Positions 32,539-40,271 of a DNA stretch of 44,399 nt are shown here, piece after piece (positions within the stretch are counted from its first letter, which is position 1; each line of letters starts with the position of its first letter). The stretch spans positions 1 through 44,399 of the forward strand of contig NZ_JARVKY010000040.1 in the NCBI RefSeq assembly GCF_029813785.1, read 5' to 3'. The DNA is from Streptomyces sp. DH41. Lineage in GTDB: Bacteria > Actinomycetota > Actinomycetes > Streptomycetales > Streptomycetaceae. A model generated the notes under the pieces. The model was given only the letters and a program-made list of their open reading frames with translations. It was not told the origin of the DNA and ran no database searches. The position numbers and the translations under genes were made by a program.

Positions 32539-33555
32539 ATGCGCGGCGCAGTGATCCACGCTCCCGGCGATGTCCGGTTCGAGGCCGTGGACGACCCCAG
32601 GATCGTCCACCCGACCGACGCGGTCATCCGGACGGCCGTGACCTGTGTGTGCGGCTCGGACCTGTGGCCCTACCGCGGCGCGGAGCCGATCGGCGACCCG
32701 CACCCGATGGGCCACGAGTACGTCGGCTTCGTGGAGGAGGTCGGCTCCGCCGTCACCTCGGTGAAGCCGGGCCAGTTCGTCGTCGGCTCCTTCGCGACCT
32801 CGGACAACACCTGCGCGAACTGCCGCAACGGCTTCCCGTCGAACTGCCTGCACCGCGAGTTCCTGTCGACCTGCCAGGCCGAGTACGTCCGCATCCCCCA
32901 CGCCCAGGGCACCCTGGTCGCCACCGATGAGGTCCCCGACGAGGAGTTCTGGCCCGGTCTGCTGGCCATTTCCGACGTCATGGGCACCGGCTGGTGGGCC
33001 GCCGACGCCGCCGAGGTCGAGCCCGGCTCGACGGCCGTGGTCGTCGGCGACGGTGCGGTCGGCCTGTGCGGCGTGATCGCCGCGACGGAGATGGGTGCGG
33101 AGCGCGTCATCGCCATGTCCCGGCACGCGTCACGGCAGGAGCTGGCCAGGGAGTTCGGCGCCACCGACATCGTCGCCGAGCGCGGTGAGGAGGGCATCGC
33201 CCGCATCAAGGAGATGACCGGCGGGATCGGCGCGGACTCCGTCCTGGAGTGCGTCGGCACCGCCGAGGCCATGCGACAGGCCCTCCACACCGCCCGGCCC
33301 GGCGGGAACGTCGGCTTCGTCGGCGTCCCGCACGAGGTCGCGATCGACGGGCAGGAGCTGTTCTTCTCCCACGTCGGCCTGCGCGGCGGCCCCGCCCCCG
33401 TCCGCCGCTACCTGCCCGACCTCATCGACCGCGTCCTCACCCGCCGGATCGACCCCGGCAAGGTCTTCGACCTCACCCTTCCCCTCGCCCAGGTCGCGGA
33501 GGGCTACAAGGCCATGGACGAACGCCGCGCCGTCAAGACCCTCCTCACGCCCTGA
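32539..33555 (+). CDS. Zinc-dependent alcohol dehydrogenase (MDR family)
   Basis: 338 residues, ATG 32539 behind a GAAGGAAG run. AVTCVCGSDLWPYRGAEPIG carries the first catalytic zinc Cys, HPMGHEYVGFVEEVGSAVTS the His-Glu pair, and NTCANCRNGFPSNCLHREF a structural-zinc loop with at least three Cys. STAVVVGDGAVGLCGVIAAT is the NAD(P)-binding Gly motif (GxGxxG-like GDGAVG), followed by GADSVLECVGTAEAMRQALH. The length and motifs fit the medium-chain dehydrogenase family acting on alcohols or aldehydes. It heads a plus-strand operon with a cupin gene 27 bases downstream. Confidence 0.93.
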   Translation: MRGAVIHAPGDVRFEAVDDPRIVHPTDAVIRTAVTCVCGSDLWPYRGAEPIGDPHPMGHEYVGFVEEVGSAVTSVKPGQFVVGSFATSDNTCANCRNGFPSNCLHREFLSTCQAEYVRIPHAQGTLVATDEVPDEEFWPGLLAISDVMGTGWWAADAAEVEPGSTAVVVGDGAVGLCGVIAATEMGAERVIAMSRHASRQELAREFGATDIVAERGEEGIARIKEMTGGIGADSVLECVGTAEAMRQALHTARPGGNVGFVGVPHEVAIDGQELFFSHVGLRGGPAPVRRYLPDLIDRVLTRRIDPGKVFDLTLPLAQVAEGYKAMDERRAVKTLLTP

Positions 33556-33582
33556 CCCCCTCCACCGGACAAAGGAGCTTCC

Positions 33583-33993
33583 GTGCAGATCACCCGCAGT
33601 TCGATCGACACCGCCAAGGGCCCGGCCGACTGGTTCACCGGCGACGTCTACATCGACGCCGTCGCCGCCGCCCCTGCCCCCTCCCGGGTCACCGCGTCCC
33701 TGGTGCACTTCATGCCCGGCGCCCGCACCCACTGGCACCGTCACCCGCTGGGCCAGACCGTCTTCGTCACCGAAGGTGTCGGCCTGTGCCGGCGCCGCGG
33801 CGGACCGGTGGAAGTCATCCGCCCCGGTGACCGCGTCCTGTTCGAGGCCGACGAGGAGCATTGGCACGGCGCCGCACCGAACCGGCTGATGGTCCACCTC
33901 GCCATCAACGAGGGCGACGACGACCACGCTGTCGTGCACTGGCTGAACCCCGTCACCGACGAGGAGTACCACGCCGCCTCGGCCACCGGCTGA
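33583..33993 (+). CDS. Cupin-domain protein, mandelonitrile lyase/quercetinase-like
   Basis: 136 residues; a GTG at 33583 (MQITRSSIDTAKGPADWFTG) behind AAAGGAG. Motif 1 of the cupin barrel is ALVHFMPGARTHWHRHPLGQ with the metal-binding His-x-His; in the neighbouring strand the TVFVTEGVGLCRRRGG segment follows. Motif 2 is GDRVLFEADEEHWHGAAPNR with the last His ligand. It should bind a single metal ion in the cytoplasm. Relatives include (R)-mandelonitrile lyases and carboxymuconolactone-associated cupins, so the substrate is open. It is co-transcribed with the dehydrogenase and followed by a strong hairpin. Confidence 0.88.
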   Translation: MQITRSSIDTAKGPADWFTGDVYIDAVAAAPAPSRVTASLVHFMPGARTHWHRHPLGQTVFVTEGVGLCRRRGGPVEVIRPGDRVLFEADEEHWHGAAPNRLMVHLAINEGDDDHAVVHWLNPVTDEEYHAASATG

Positions 33994-34036
33994 AACCGGG
34001 GACCCGGTCCTCGGCCTCCCCACGTCTCACTACCGG

Positions 34037-34062
34037 GGCGCCGGCCGGTCTCGGCCGGCGCC
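34037..34062 (+). terminator. Strong hairpin after the cupin gene
   Basis: GGCGCCGGCCG and CGGCCGGCGCC form a perfect 11-bp stem around GTCT. It starts 43 bases past the stop codon and separates the dehydrogenase-cupin unit from the two short-chain dehydrogenases. Confidence 0.75.
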
Positions 34063-34262
34063 GTCTCCCGCCACCCTCACCTGCTGCCGCTGACCGTCCC
34101 TGCCCTCAGCGGCACCCGTAACCCGACACGGACCCTGACCCAGCGCAGTACACCGATCCCCGAGATCCCCGTGCACGACGACATCACCGCACCGTCGCCC
34201 ACCCAGCACTGACCCGCCTCCAAGCCCTCCGCCACGGGCCGCCCCTCGATGGGAGAACAGAC

Positions 34263-35030
34263 ATGACCGTCACCTACGACTTCCACGGCAAGACCGCCTT
34301 CGTCACCGGTGCCGGCTCCGGCATCGGCCGCGCCACCGCGCTGGCCTTCGCCCGCGCGGGCGCGCAGGTCGCCCTCGTCGACCTGTCCGCCGACGGTCTG
34401 CGCGAGACCGCCCGCCTCATCGAGTCCGAGGGCGGTCGGGCCCTTGCTCTGACCTGCGACGTCACCAGCGAAGAAGATGTCCGGGCGGCCGTCGGCCGGA
34501 CTGTTGGGCACTTCGGGCGTCTGGACGCCGCGTTCAACAACGCCGGCGTCGAACAGCCCGTCCAGTCGGCCGCCGACACCACCAAGGACGACTGGGACCG
34601 CATCCTCGGCGTCAGCCTCACCGGCGCGTTCCTGTGCACCCGCGCCCAGATCCGGCAGATGCTCCAGCAGGACGGCACAGGCGCCATCGTCAACGTCTCC
34701 TCCGGCGCCGGCGTCAAGGGTTTCAAGGGGCAGGCCGCCTACGCCGCCGCCAAGCACGGGGTCATCGGCTTCACCCGCTCCGCTGCCCTCGACCACGCCT
34801 CCGCCGGCATCCGCGTCAACGCACTCTGCCCCGGCATCGTCGACACCGAGATGATCCGCCGTTTCGGCGAGACCCGCCCTGGGGGCCACGAAGGACTCAT
34901 CGCCGACGAACCCGTCGGCCGCCTCGGCAGACCGGAAGAGATCGCCTCCGCCGTGCTGTGGCTGTGCTCCGAGGACGCCGCCTTCACCACCGGCACCGTC
35001 CTCGTCGTCGACGGCGGCCAGACCACCTGA
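34263..35030 (+). CDS. Short-chain dehydrogenase/reductase 1
   Basis: 255 residues from ATG 34263, after GGGAGAA. The nucleotide site is TGAGSGIGRATALAFARAGA. NNAG follows in DAAFNNAGVEQPVQ, the catalytic Ser in IVNVSSGAGVKGFKGQ, and Tyr-x-x-x-Lys in AAYAAAKHGVIGFTRSAALD. CPGIVDTEMIRRFGET and DGGQTT close the classical fold. It uses NAD(P)H to reduce or oxidise a carbonyl/alcohol pair. SDR 2 follows 29 bases downstream. The substrate is unknown. A terminator-like hairpin upstream suggests these two genes have their own promoter within 34063-34262. Confidence 0.93.
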   Translation: MTVTYDFHGKTAFVTGAGSGIGRATALAFARAGAQVALVDLSADGLRETARLIESEGGRALALTCDVTSEEDVRAAVGRTVGHFGRLDAAFNNAGVEQPVQSAADTTKDDWDRILGVSLTGAFLCTRAQIRQMLQQDGTGAIVNVSSGAGVKGFKGQAAYAAAKHGVIGFTRSAALDHASAGIRVNALCPGIVDTEMIRRFGETRPGGHEGLIADEPVGRLGRPEEIASAVLWLCSEDAAFTTGTVLVVDGGQTT

Positions 35031-35059
35031 CCCCCTCAACCCCTTCCTGGAGATCTCCG

Positions 35060-35827
35060 ATGAACCCCACGTACGACTTCACCGGCCAGGTCGCCTTCGT
35101 CACCGGCGCCTCCTCCGGCATGGGGCTGGCCACGGCCCGTGCCTTCGCAGCCTCCGGCGCCTCAGTCGCCCTCGCCGACATCGACGAAGCGACCGTGACC
35201 CGGGTCGCCCAGCAGCTCGAGGAGGAGGGGCACCAAGTCCTGGCGCTGCTCTGCGACGTCACCGTCGAGGACCAGGTCGCCGCTGCCGTCGACCGCACGG
35301 TGGACATCTTCGGCCGCCTGGACATGGCCTACAACAACGCCGGAATCATGCCCCCGCCCACCGACGCCGCCGACGAGAGCGCCGACCAGTTCGACCGCGT
35401 CAACGCCGTCAACCTGCGCGGCATCTGGGCGAGCATGAAGCACGAACTGCGCCACATGCGCACCCGGGGCAGCGGCGCCGTCGTCAACTGCTCCTCCCTC
35501 GGCGGCCTCGTCGGCAACCCCGGCCGCGCCGCCTACCACGCCACCAAGCACGGCGTGATCGGCCTGACCAGGAGCGCCGCCCTCGAATACGGCCCCCGCG
35601 GCGTGCGTATCAACGCCGTCTGCCCCGGCACCATCGCCACCCCCATGGTCGATGCCATGGTCGAAGGCGGTGAACTCGACCGCGACCAGGCCGAAGCCGG
35701 CCAGGCCATCGACCGCCTCGGCGCCGCCGACGAGGTCGCCCAGGCCGTCCTGTGGCTCTCCAGCCCCGGATCCAGCTACATCACCGGAATCGCTCTCCCC
35801 GTCGACGGCGGCTACACCGCGCAATGA
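35060..35827 (+). CDS. Short-chain dehydrogenase/reductase 2
   Basis: 255 residues from ATG 35060, preceded by TGGAGAT. TGASSGMGLATARAFAASGA is the dinucleotide-binding motif, YNNAG is present in MAYNNAGIMPPPTDA, NCSSLGGLVGNPGRAAYHAT gives the catalytic Ser and Tyr, with Lys in YHATKHG. CPGTIATPMVDAMVEGG and DGGYTAQ complete the fold. It shares length and several stretches with the preceding SDR and probably arose by duplication or acts on a related substrate. Both dehydrogenases belong to the cluster opposite the MmyB-type regulator. Confidence 0.93.
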   Translation: MNPTYDFTGQVAFVTGASSGMGLATARAFAASGASVALADIDEATVTRVAQQLEEEGHQVLALLCDVTVEDQVAAAVDRTVDIFGRLDMAYNNAGIMPPPTDAADESADQFDRVNAVNLRGIWASMKHELRHMRTRGSGAVVNCSSLGGLVGNPGRAAYHATKHGVIGLTRSAALEYGPRGVRINAVCPGTIATPMVDAMVEGGELDRDQAEAGQAIDRLGAADEVAQAVLWLSSPGSSYITGIALPVDGGYTAQ

Positions 35828-36200
35828 GAGCCTCCCGCGTCGCTTCCACCGCGGTCTGGGCCCGTCACACCCACCGTCGGGTCGGCGAACCGTCCTCGTT
35901 CTCGTCCCCTCGTTCTCGTCCAGCTCCGGTGCGTCCGGGTCACGCGTGCGGAACTGGAGCACCGCTGCGGCATCCACCAGTCAGTCCTCGTGCTGTCGGG
36001 GCCCCACGGCAGCCAACTGGCAGCCCAGGGTGACCAGCGCCTGCTGCCATTCCCGGCGCTCGGCGGCGAGGGCCGGCCCGGGACTTTGCGCAAGCATGCC
36101 GGCACCCCAACAATGCGCCGACAGCCCTCAGTTCGAGGCGCCGGCGGCGAACTCCGGCGCAGCCTCCGCCAGGTTCGCCGCTCCACACACGCACGCGAGA
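35828..36200. other. Stretch without a recognisable gene, containing a short tandem repeat
   Basis: No convincing gene. Positions 35894-35921 hold two perfect copies of CCTCGTTCTCGTCC in tandem. On the minus strand one frame includes TRDPDAPELDENEGTRTRTV, which could be a decayed tail, but no start or family is apparent. Confidence 0.4.
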
Positions 36201-36617
36201 TCAGTTGCCTGGCGGGAACTCCTGGTCCAGAAGCTGAAGTACCTCCTGCTGCCGACAATGGAACCCGGGCAGCACAGACCGCAGGAGGGCGAGATGCTCC
36301 GTGATCGACAAGCCCCGGTGGGCGGGCGGCCGCGCGGGATGATTCCGGTCAAGGGCCTTGTTCAACGAAGCACAGAACAGGTACGCCGTTCCCATAGCCT
36401 CCGAGTCGAAAACGACGCGTCCGGCGGCCACTGAATCGACCGGACCACAGACGCCTTCGACCAAGGCGCCCAGCACATCGACGGCGACGGTCGGATCACC
36501 GTCCGGGTCCCACCGGGCATGCCTGAACGCAGCGCGCATGCCCTCAGCCAACTCCGACGCTGACGACTCTGCCGGATCGCTCGCCATCTCCATCGTCCCA
36601 GCCTGGCACAACGACAC
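36201..36617 (-). CDS. Small hypothetical protein
   Basis: 138 residues from GTG 36617, or 130 from ATG 36593 (MEMASDPAESSASELAEGMR); neither has a strong ribosome site. No membrane segment or export signal. It contains RAAFRHARWDPDGDPTVAVD, VLGALVEGVCGPVDSVAAGR and SLNKALDRNHPARPPAHRGL and ends LLDQEFPPGN. It appears helical. I do not recognise a family. Codon bias is good throughout, so it is probably real, but it could be the remainder of a longer gene. Confidence 0.5.
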   Translation of the reverse strand: MSLCQAGTMEMASDPAESSASELAEGMRAAFRHARWDPDGDPTVAVDVLGALVEGVCGPVDSVAAGRVVFDSEAMGTAYLFCASLNKALDRNHPARPPAHRGLSITEHLALLRSVLPGFHCRQQEVLQLLDQEFPPGN

Positions 36618-36965
36618 CAGGCCCCACGGTGGTCTCCAGACAGAACGTGCCCGTCTTCCGTTCCGCCATCGCCGCCCTGGCCACCGGCTGAGGGAGCCCT
36701 CACATCACCGGAGCCACCCACCCCCTGGAGCGAAGAGGTGCCGTCCGCCTGCGCCGTACCGTCCGGCCGGGCCACCGTTACCGACGTGCCGAGGGCGGTG
36801 TTGGAGGTCGGCACCGGCGCGGGGCCCGACACCCAACAGCGAGCGTGAGCCGGCGGGCTGAGACCGGCGCCTTCCCCACAGACCCTAGTCGCTGCGGGCC
36901 AGGAGGTCGCTGACGTTGGTGACGGGTCGCCGGCCGCTGGGAGTGCCAGGCGGCCTCCCTTGTGG
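36618..36965. other. Stretch without a recognisable gene
   Basis: 348 bases downstream of the HxlR gene. Frames such as ACAVPSGRATVTDVPRAVLE on the plus strand have no start and no family. Nothing else seen. Confidence 0.35.
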
Positions 36966-37424
36966 TCAGCGATCGCGCAGCACAGAGGTCGTATCGACGT
37001 CCACGGGCCTGCCACTCGCGTCGGTGGGACGCAGCTCCGAGAGCGGGAGACCGCTGTCGTCGACGAGAACTGAGTGAGTCTCACCTGGCGCGAAGGCGTG
37101 CCGTTCACCCCACTGGCGCACAGCCACGACGATGGCGAAGAGGTCTCGGCCGGCCTCTGTGAGGACGTAGTTCTGTCGTCTGCCTGTCGGGGCGGTCTGC
37201 CGATCGAGGATTCCTCGTTCGACCAAGCGATTCAGGCGGTCGGTGAGGATGTTTCGCGCGATTCCGGTGCGGTGCTGGAATTCGGTGAACGCTCGGGCGC
37301 CGTCCATCGCGTCTCGAACGATCAGCAGGCTCCATCGCTCTCCGACCAGGTCGAGCGTGCGTGCGACAGGGCAGGCGGGGTCGGTCCAGGACGCCCCATC
37401 GGATCTGGGCGCTGTGCGAGCCAT
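36966..37424 (-). CDS. HxlR-family transcriptional regulator
   Basis: 152 residues. ATG 37424 is favoured over the upstream in-frame start because AGGAGG lies 6 bases before it. CPVARTLDLVGERWSLLIVR is the signature opening of HxlR winged helices, followed by RAFTEFQHRTGIARNILTDR, LNRLVERGILDRQTAPTGRR and QNYVLTEAGRDLFAIVVAVR. The extra ~40 residues at the end (HSVLVDDSGLPLSELRPTDA) are common in actinomycete members. It diverges from the MFS transporter gene with an 80-base gap containing a dyad, suggesting it represses the pump and itself. Confidence 0.92.
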   Translation of the reverse strand: MARTAPRSDGASWTDPACPVARTLDLVGERWSLLIVRDAMDGARAFTEFQHRTGIARNILTDRLNRLVERGILDRQTAPTGRRQNYVLTEAGRDLFAIVVAVRQWGERHAFAPGETHSVLVDDSGLPLSELRPTDASGRPVDVDTTSVLRDR

Positions 37425-37477
37425 CACTCCTCCTGAAGAGTTGCGGATCGAGACCATTCTGCCGTACCTTCATTTTG

Positions 37478-37492
37478 GTTGCAATTTGCTAC
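37478..37492. promoter_or_regulatory. Candidate HxlR operator
   Basis: GTTGCAATTTGCTAC is a 15-base dyad, 6 of 7 positions pairing around a central T. It is A+T-rich against its surroundings and lies between the two divergent starts, 12 bases before the transporter start. Confidence 0.55.
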
Positions 37493-37504
37493 TCATTTGG
37501 GGGT

Positions 37505-38728
37505 GTGACGGTGAGTCTCACGTTCGGCCGGAGGATGCTGTTCCCCGTGATCTGCGCGGTCGCGGTCGCGACGATGTACGTGGCGCAGCCCGTACTGGCC
37601 CAGATCGGCGGCGACGTGGGCCTGCCGGAAGCCGACCTGGGGTGGATCGTCACCACCGGGCAGCTCGGCTACCTGATCGGCTTGGCCCTTCTCGTCCCTC
37701 TGGGGGACATGTTCGACCGGCGCAAGCTCATCGCCGGGCATCTTCTCCTCGCCGCGGTCGGCATGGCTCTGGCCGCAGTCGCCGCCCAGCCATGGCTCCT
37801 GCTTGCCGGGCTTGCCCTGGCAGGCTTGTTCGCGGTCGTCGTTCAGACCACAGTCGCCTTCGCCGCCGACCTGTCCACAGCAACGGACCGCGGCCGCACA
37901 CTCGGCGCCGTTACATCCGGCGTCATCATCGGCGTCCTCGGAGCGCGCGTACTCGCAGGCAGTCTCGCCGCACTCTGGGGATGGCGAAGCATCTACGTCG
38001 TATTCGCCGTCCTCCTCATCGCGCTCACCGGCTTCGTCCTGAAGCTCCTGCCACCCGACCCACGCGACGTCCGGACCACGTACGGCGCGGTGCTGATCTC
38101 GCTCGGGCGCCTGTTCAGTGAGCGCCTGTTCGTCTCGCGTGGACTGATCGCGTTCTTCCTGTTCGCTTCCTTCGGCACGCTGTGGAGCGGCCTGGCTCTG
38201 CCGCTCACAGCCGAGCCGTGGCACCTGAGCACGGCCCAGATCGGCCTCTTCGGGATTGCCGGGCTCGCCGGAGCGCTGGGCGCCTCCCGAGCCGGGCAGA
38301 GGGCTGACGCCGGCCGTGCCGACGTCATCACAGGCAGTGCACTCGCACTCCTGGCCGCTTCATGGTTGGCGACCGGGCAGGCGTCCTGGTCGCTCTGACC
38401 AGTCATCGTCGGCGTGATCGTCCTCGACTTCGCGGTGCAGGCAGTACACGTCAGCAATCAGCACCTGCTCACGGACGCATACGCACACCGGACGAGCAGC
38501 GTCATCGGCGGCTACATGCTCTTCTACTCCGTCGGCTCCGCCGTCGGAGCAACCGGCACCACCGCTGTGTACTCCGCCGCGGGGTGGGCCGCATCCAGCC
38601 TTCTCGGCGCCGCCTTCGCCCTTTGCGCACTCGTCGTCTGGGCCGTCAACCGACACGGAAGGCGTCCTCGACGTTCACCTACGACGCCGTCGGTGACGAA
38701 AACTCGTAGAAGAGCCCTCAAGAGTTGA
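37505..38728 (+). pseudogene. MFS exporter (DHA1/AraJ type) interrupted by an in-frame TGA
   Basis: Start at GTG 37505 or 37511 (VSLTFGRRMLFPVICAVAVA); the ATG at 37535 is too close to its GGAGG. Twelve helices can be traced. Motif A reads LVPLGDMFDRRKLIAGHLLL, then TVAFAADLSTATDRGRTLGA, GVIIGVLGARVLAGSLAALW and LIAFFLFASFGTLWSGLALP. A TGA at 38396-38398 follows GQASWSL; the same frame continues with VIVGVIVLDFAVQAVHVSNQ to ALVVWAVNRHGRRP and ends at 38728. Length with the stop ignored, about 407 residues, is normal. A single substitution or sequencing error would explain it. Translation to the TGA would give ten helices, probably inactive. Confidence 0.8.
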
Positions 38729-38833
38729 GCTCGGGGCTATGTGCTCCCTGATGTCCGAACCAGGGCTACTGAACCGTGAATCAGGTTCTGTCTCGCTCTC
38801 GATCGCGCTTGCGTTCGCCCCCTGCCTCCTCGA

Positions 38834-39460
38834 TCACACGCCCTCTTCCCGACGGACGGAGAAGGCGCCCGCGGCAGCCGCCAGGACGGCCGCCTCCGCG
38901 GCCCGTCCCGGGAGTCGCGGGTCCGGATCGGCACGCAGGAGCACCAGCTGGTGGTACAGCGGTGCCGTGGCGGCTATCAGCAGGCTCCGCGCGTCCGTGT
39001 GCTGGGCGGGGAGTTCACCGCGCTCGACGGCGCGCTCGACGAGGAGCTCGCACTGGGTGTACCGGTCCGTCCACAACCGGGTCTGGGCCCGCGCGGCCTG
39101 TTCGGAGTGGAACGAGGCGGCCATCAGGGCGATGGCGAACGACGGCTGCAGGACAAGGGCTTCCTGAATCTCCTGGTTGAGGGCCGTCAGATCGCCTCGC
39201 AGCGAGCCGGTGTCCGGCGGCTGCCAGTCGATCTCGCCGGCGGCGTCTATGACGTCGACGAGCAGGCCGCCGACATCGCGCCAACGCCGGTAGACCGTGG
39301 CGCGGTGCACTCCGGCGCGCGTCGCGACACCCTCCATCGTGAGTCCTTCGTGACCGCCTTCAGCGAGTTCGGCGCGCACGGCATCGAGAACCAGGGCGCG
39401 GATGCGGGCGGTACGACCGCCCGGACGGCGGTCCGACGTCGTGTCCAGTGGGTCTGTCAT
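38834..39460 (-). CDS. TetR-family repressor, probable regulator of the vat-mgt operon
   Basis: 208 residues from ATG 39460 (TTG 39466 in frame is less likely). RTARIRALVLDAVRAELAEG precedes the helix-turn-helix GLTMEGVATRAGVHRATVYR, then RWRDVGGLLVDVIDAAGEID. The ligand-binding part is the TetR_C type often seen in actinomycetes: LRGDLTALNQEIQEALVLQP and ERAVERGELPAQHTDARSLL. It diverges from the Vat acetyltransferase gene with 99 bases between, holding a GCGACA/TGTCGC dyad. By analogy with other resistance switches it should release DNA on binding the antibiotic. Confidence 0.92.
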   Translation of the reverse strand: MTDPLDTTSDRRPGGRTARIRALVLDAVRAELAEGGHEGLTMEGVATRAGVHRATVYRRWRDVGGLLVDVIDAAGEIDWQPPDTGSLRGDLTALNQEIQEALVLQPSFAIALMAASFHSEQAARAQTRLWTDRYTQCELLVERAVERGELPAQHTDARSLLIAATAPLYHQLVLLRADPDPRLPGRAAEAAVLAAAAGAFSVRREEGV

Positions 39461-39513
39461 CGGCAATCAGTATCCGGTTGATCAATGCGGCAGGGCTGTG
39501 CCAGCATCTTAAC

Positions 39514-39527
39514 GCGACAGTTGTCGC
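39514..39527. promoter_or_regulatory. Candidate TetR operator
   Basis: GCGACAGTTGTCGC, 6-base arms around GT, in the divergent region 33 bases before the vat start and 54 before the TetR start. A TTGATCAA palindrome lies at about 39478-39485 and could be a second site or part of the TetR-gene promoter. Confidence 0.6.
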
Positions 39528-39559
39528 TCTAGGCCCGCCAGAGAGGAACCGCTTCCGCG

Positions 39560-40213
39560 ATGCCGCCCGTTCCCGCTGACCCCACCGTGCTCCATCCAAT
39601 GCCCGAACACCCGCGCGTGGTTCTGCTCAAGCCGCTGGTGAAGTCGCCGCTGATCGAGGCCGGTGACTTCTCCTACTACGACGACCCGGACGACCCGACC
39701 GCGTTCGAGACGCGCAACGTCCTGTACCACTACGGCCCCGAGCGGCTTGTCATCGGCAAGTACTGCGCGCTGGGGACAGGCACCCGGTTCATCATGAACG
39801 GCGCCAACCACCGCATGGACGGCCCTTCCACCTTCCCGTTCCCCACCATGGGGGGCTCCTGGGCGGAGCACTTCGACCTGATCACCGACCTGCCCGGCCG
39901 GGGTGACACGGTCGTCGGCAACGACGTGTGGTTCGGCCACGGCGCCACGGTCATGCCCGGTGTACGCATCGGTCACGGCGCGATCATCGCCGCCGGCGCC
40001 GTGGTCACGGGCGACGTCCCCGACTACGGCGTCGTCGGCGGCAATCCCGCCCGACTCATCCGCACCCGCTACGACGACGCTGACATCGCCCGGCTCCTCG
40101 CCGTGGCGTGGTGGGACTGGCCCGTGCGGCACATCACCAGGCATGTACGGACGATCATGTCGGGGAGCGTCGCCGACCTGGAGGAGGCCGCCGCGCGGAT
40201 CGCCCGGCCCTGA
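39560..40213 (+). CDS. vat: Vat-family streptogramin A O-acetyltransferase (xenobiotic acyltransferase)
   Basis: 217 residues, ATG 39560 behind GAGAGGAA. GDFSYYDDPDDPTAFETRNV and LYHYGPERLVIGKYCALGTG lead into the left-handed beta-helix. RFIMNGANHRMDGPSTFPFP contains the catalytic His in NHRMDG, a stretch nearly identical in Vat enzymes. FDLITDLPGRGDTVVGNDVW and HGATVMPGVRIGHGAIIAAG show the hexapeptide repeats; PARLIRTRYDDADIARLLAV and WWDWP complete the C-terminal helix. The family acetylates group A streptogramins using acetyl-CoA, with type B chloramphenicol acetyltransferases as relatives. The substrate is inferred from motif similarity. It is the first gene of a two-gene operon with mgt. 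Confidence 0.88.
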   Translation: MPPVPADPTVLHPMPEHPRVVLLKPLVKSPLIEAGDFSYYDDPDDPTAFETRNVLYHYGPERLVIGKYCALGTGTRFIMNGANHRMDGPSTFPFPTMGGSWAEHFDLITDLPGRGDTVVGNDVWFGHGATVMPGVRIGHGAIIAAGAVVTGDVPDYGVVGGNPARLIRTRYDDADIARLLAVAWWDWPVRHITRHVRTIMSGSVADLEEAAARIARP

Positions 40214-40271
40214 CACCACGTCCTCGCCACACCGCCCGCTCCTGTCCCGCGCCAGAAACGAGTGATCGCCC

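Noticed and set aside
34634..35059. Fusion of the two SDR genes into one 397-codon frame
   Set aside because: The frame upstream of 35060 is out of phase with the first SDR and has no homology; ATG 35060 starts a standard SDR.
38396..38398. TGA in the MFS gene read as selenocysteine
   Set aside because: No SECIS-like structure is apparent, and a membrane exporter helix is an implausible site; a nonsense change or error is simpler.
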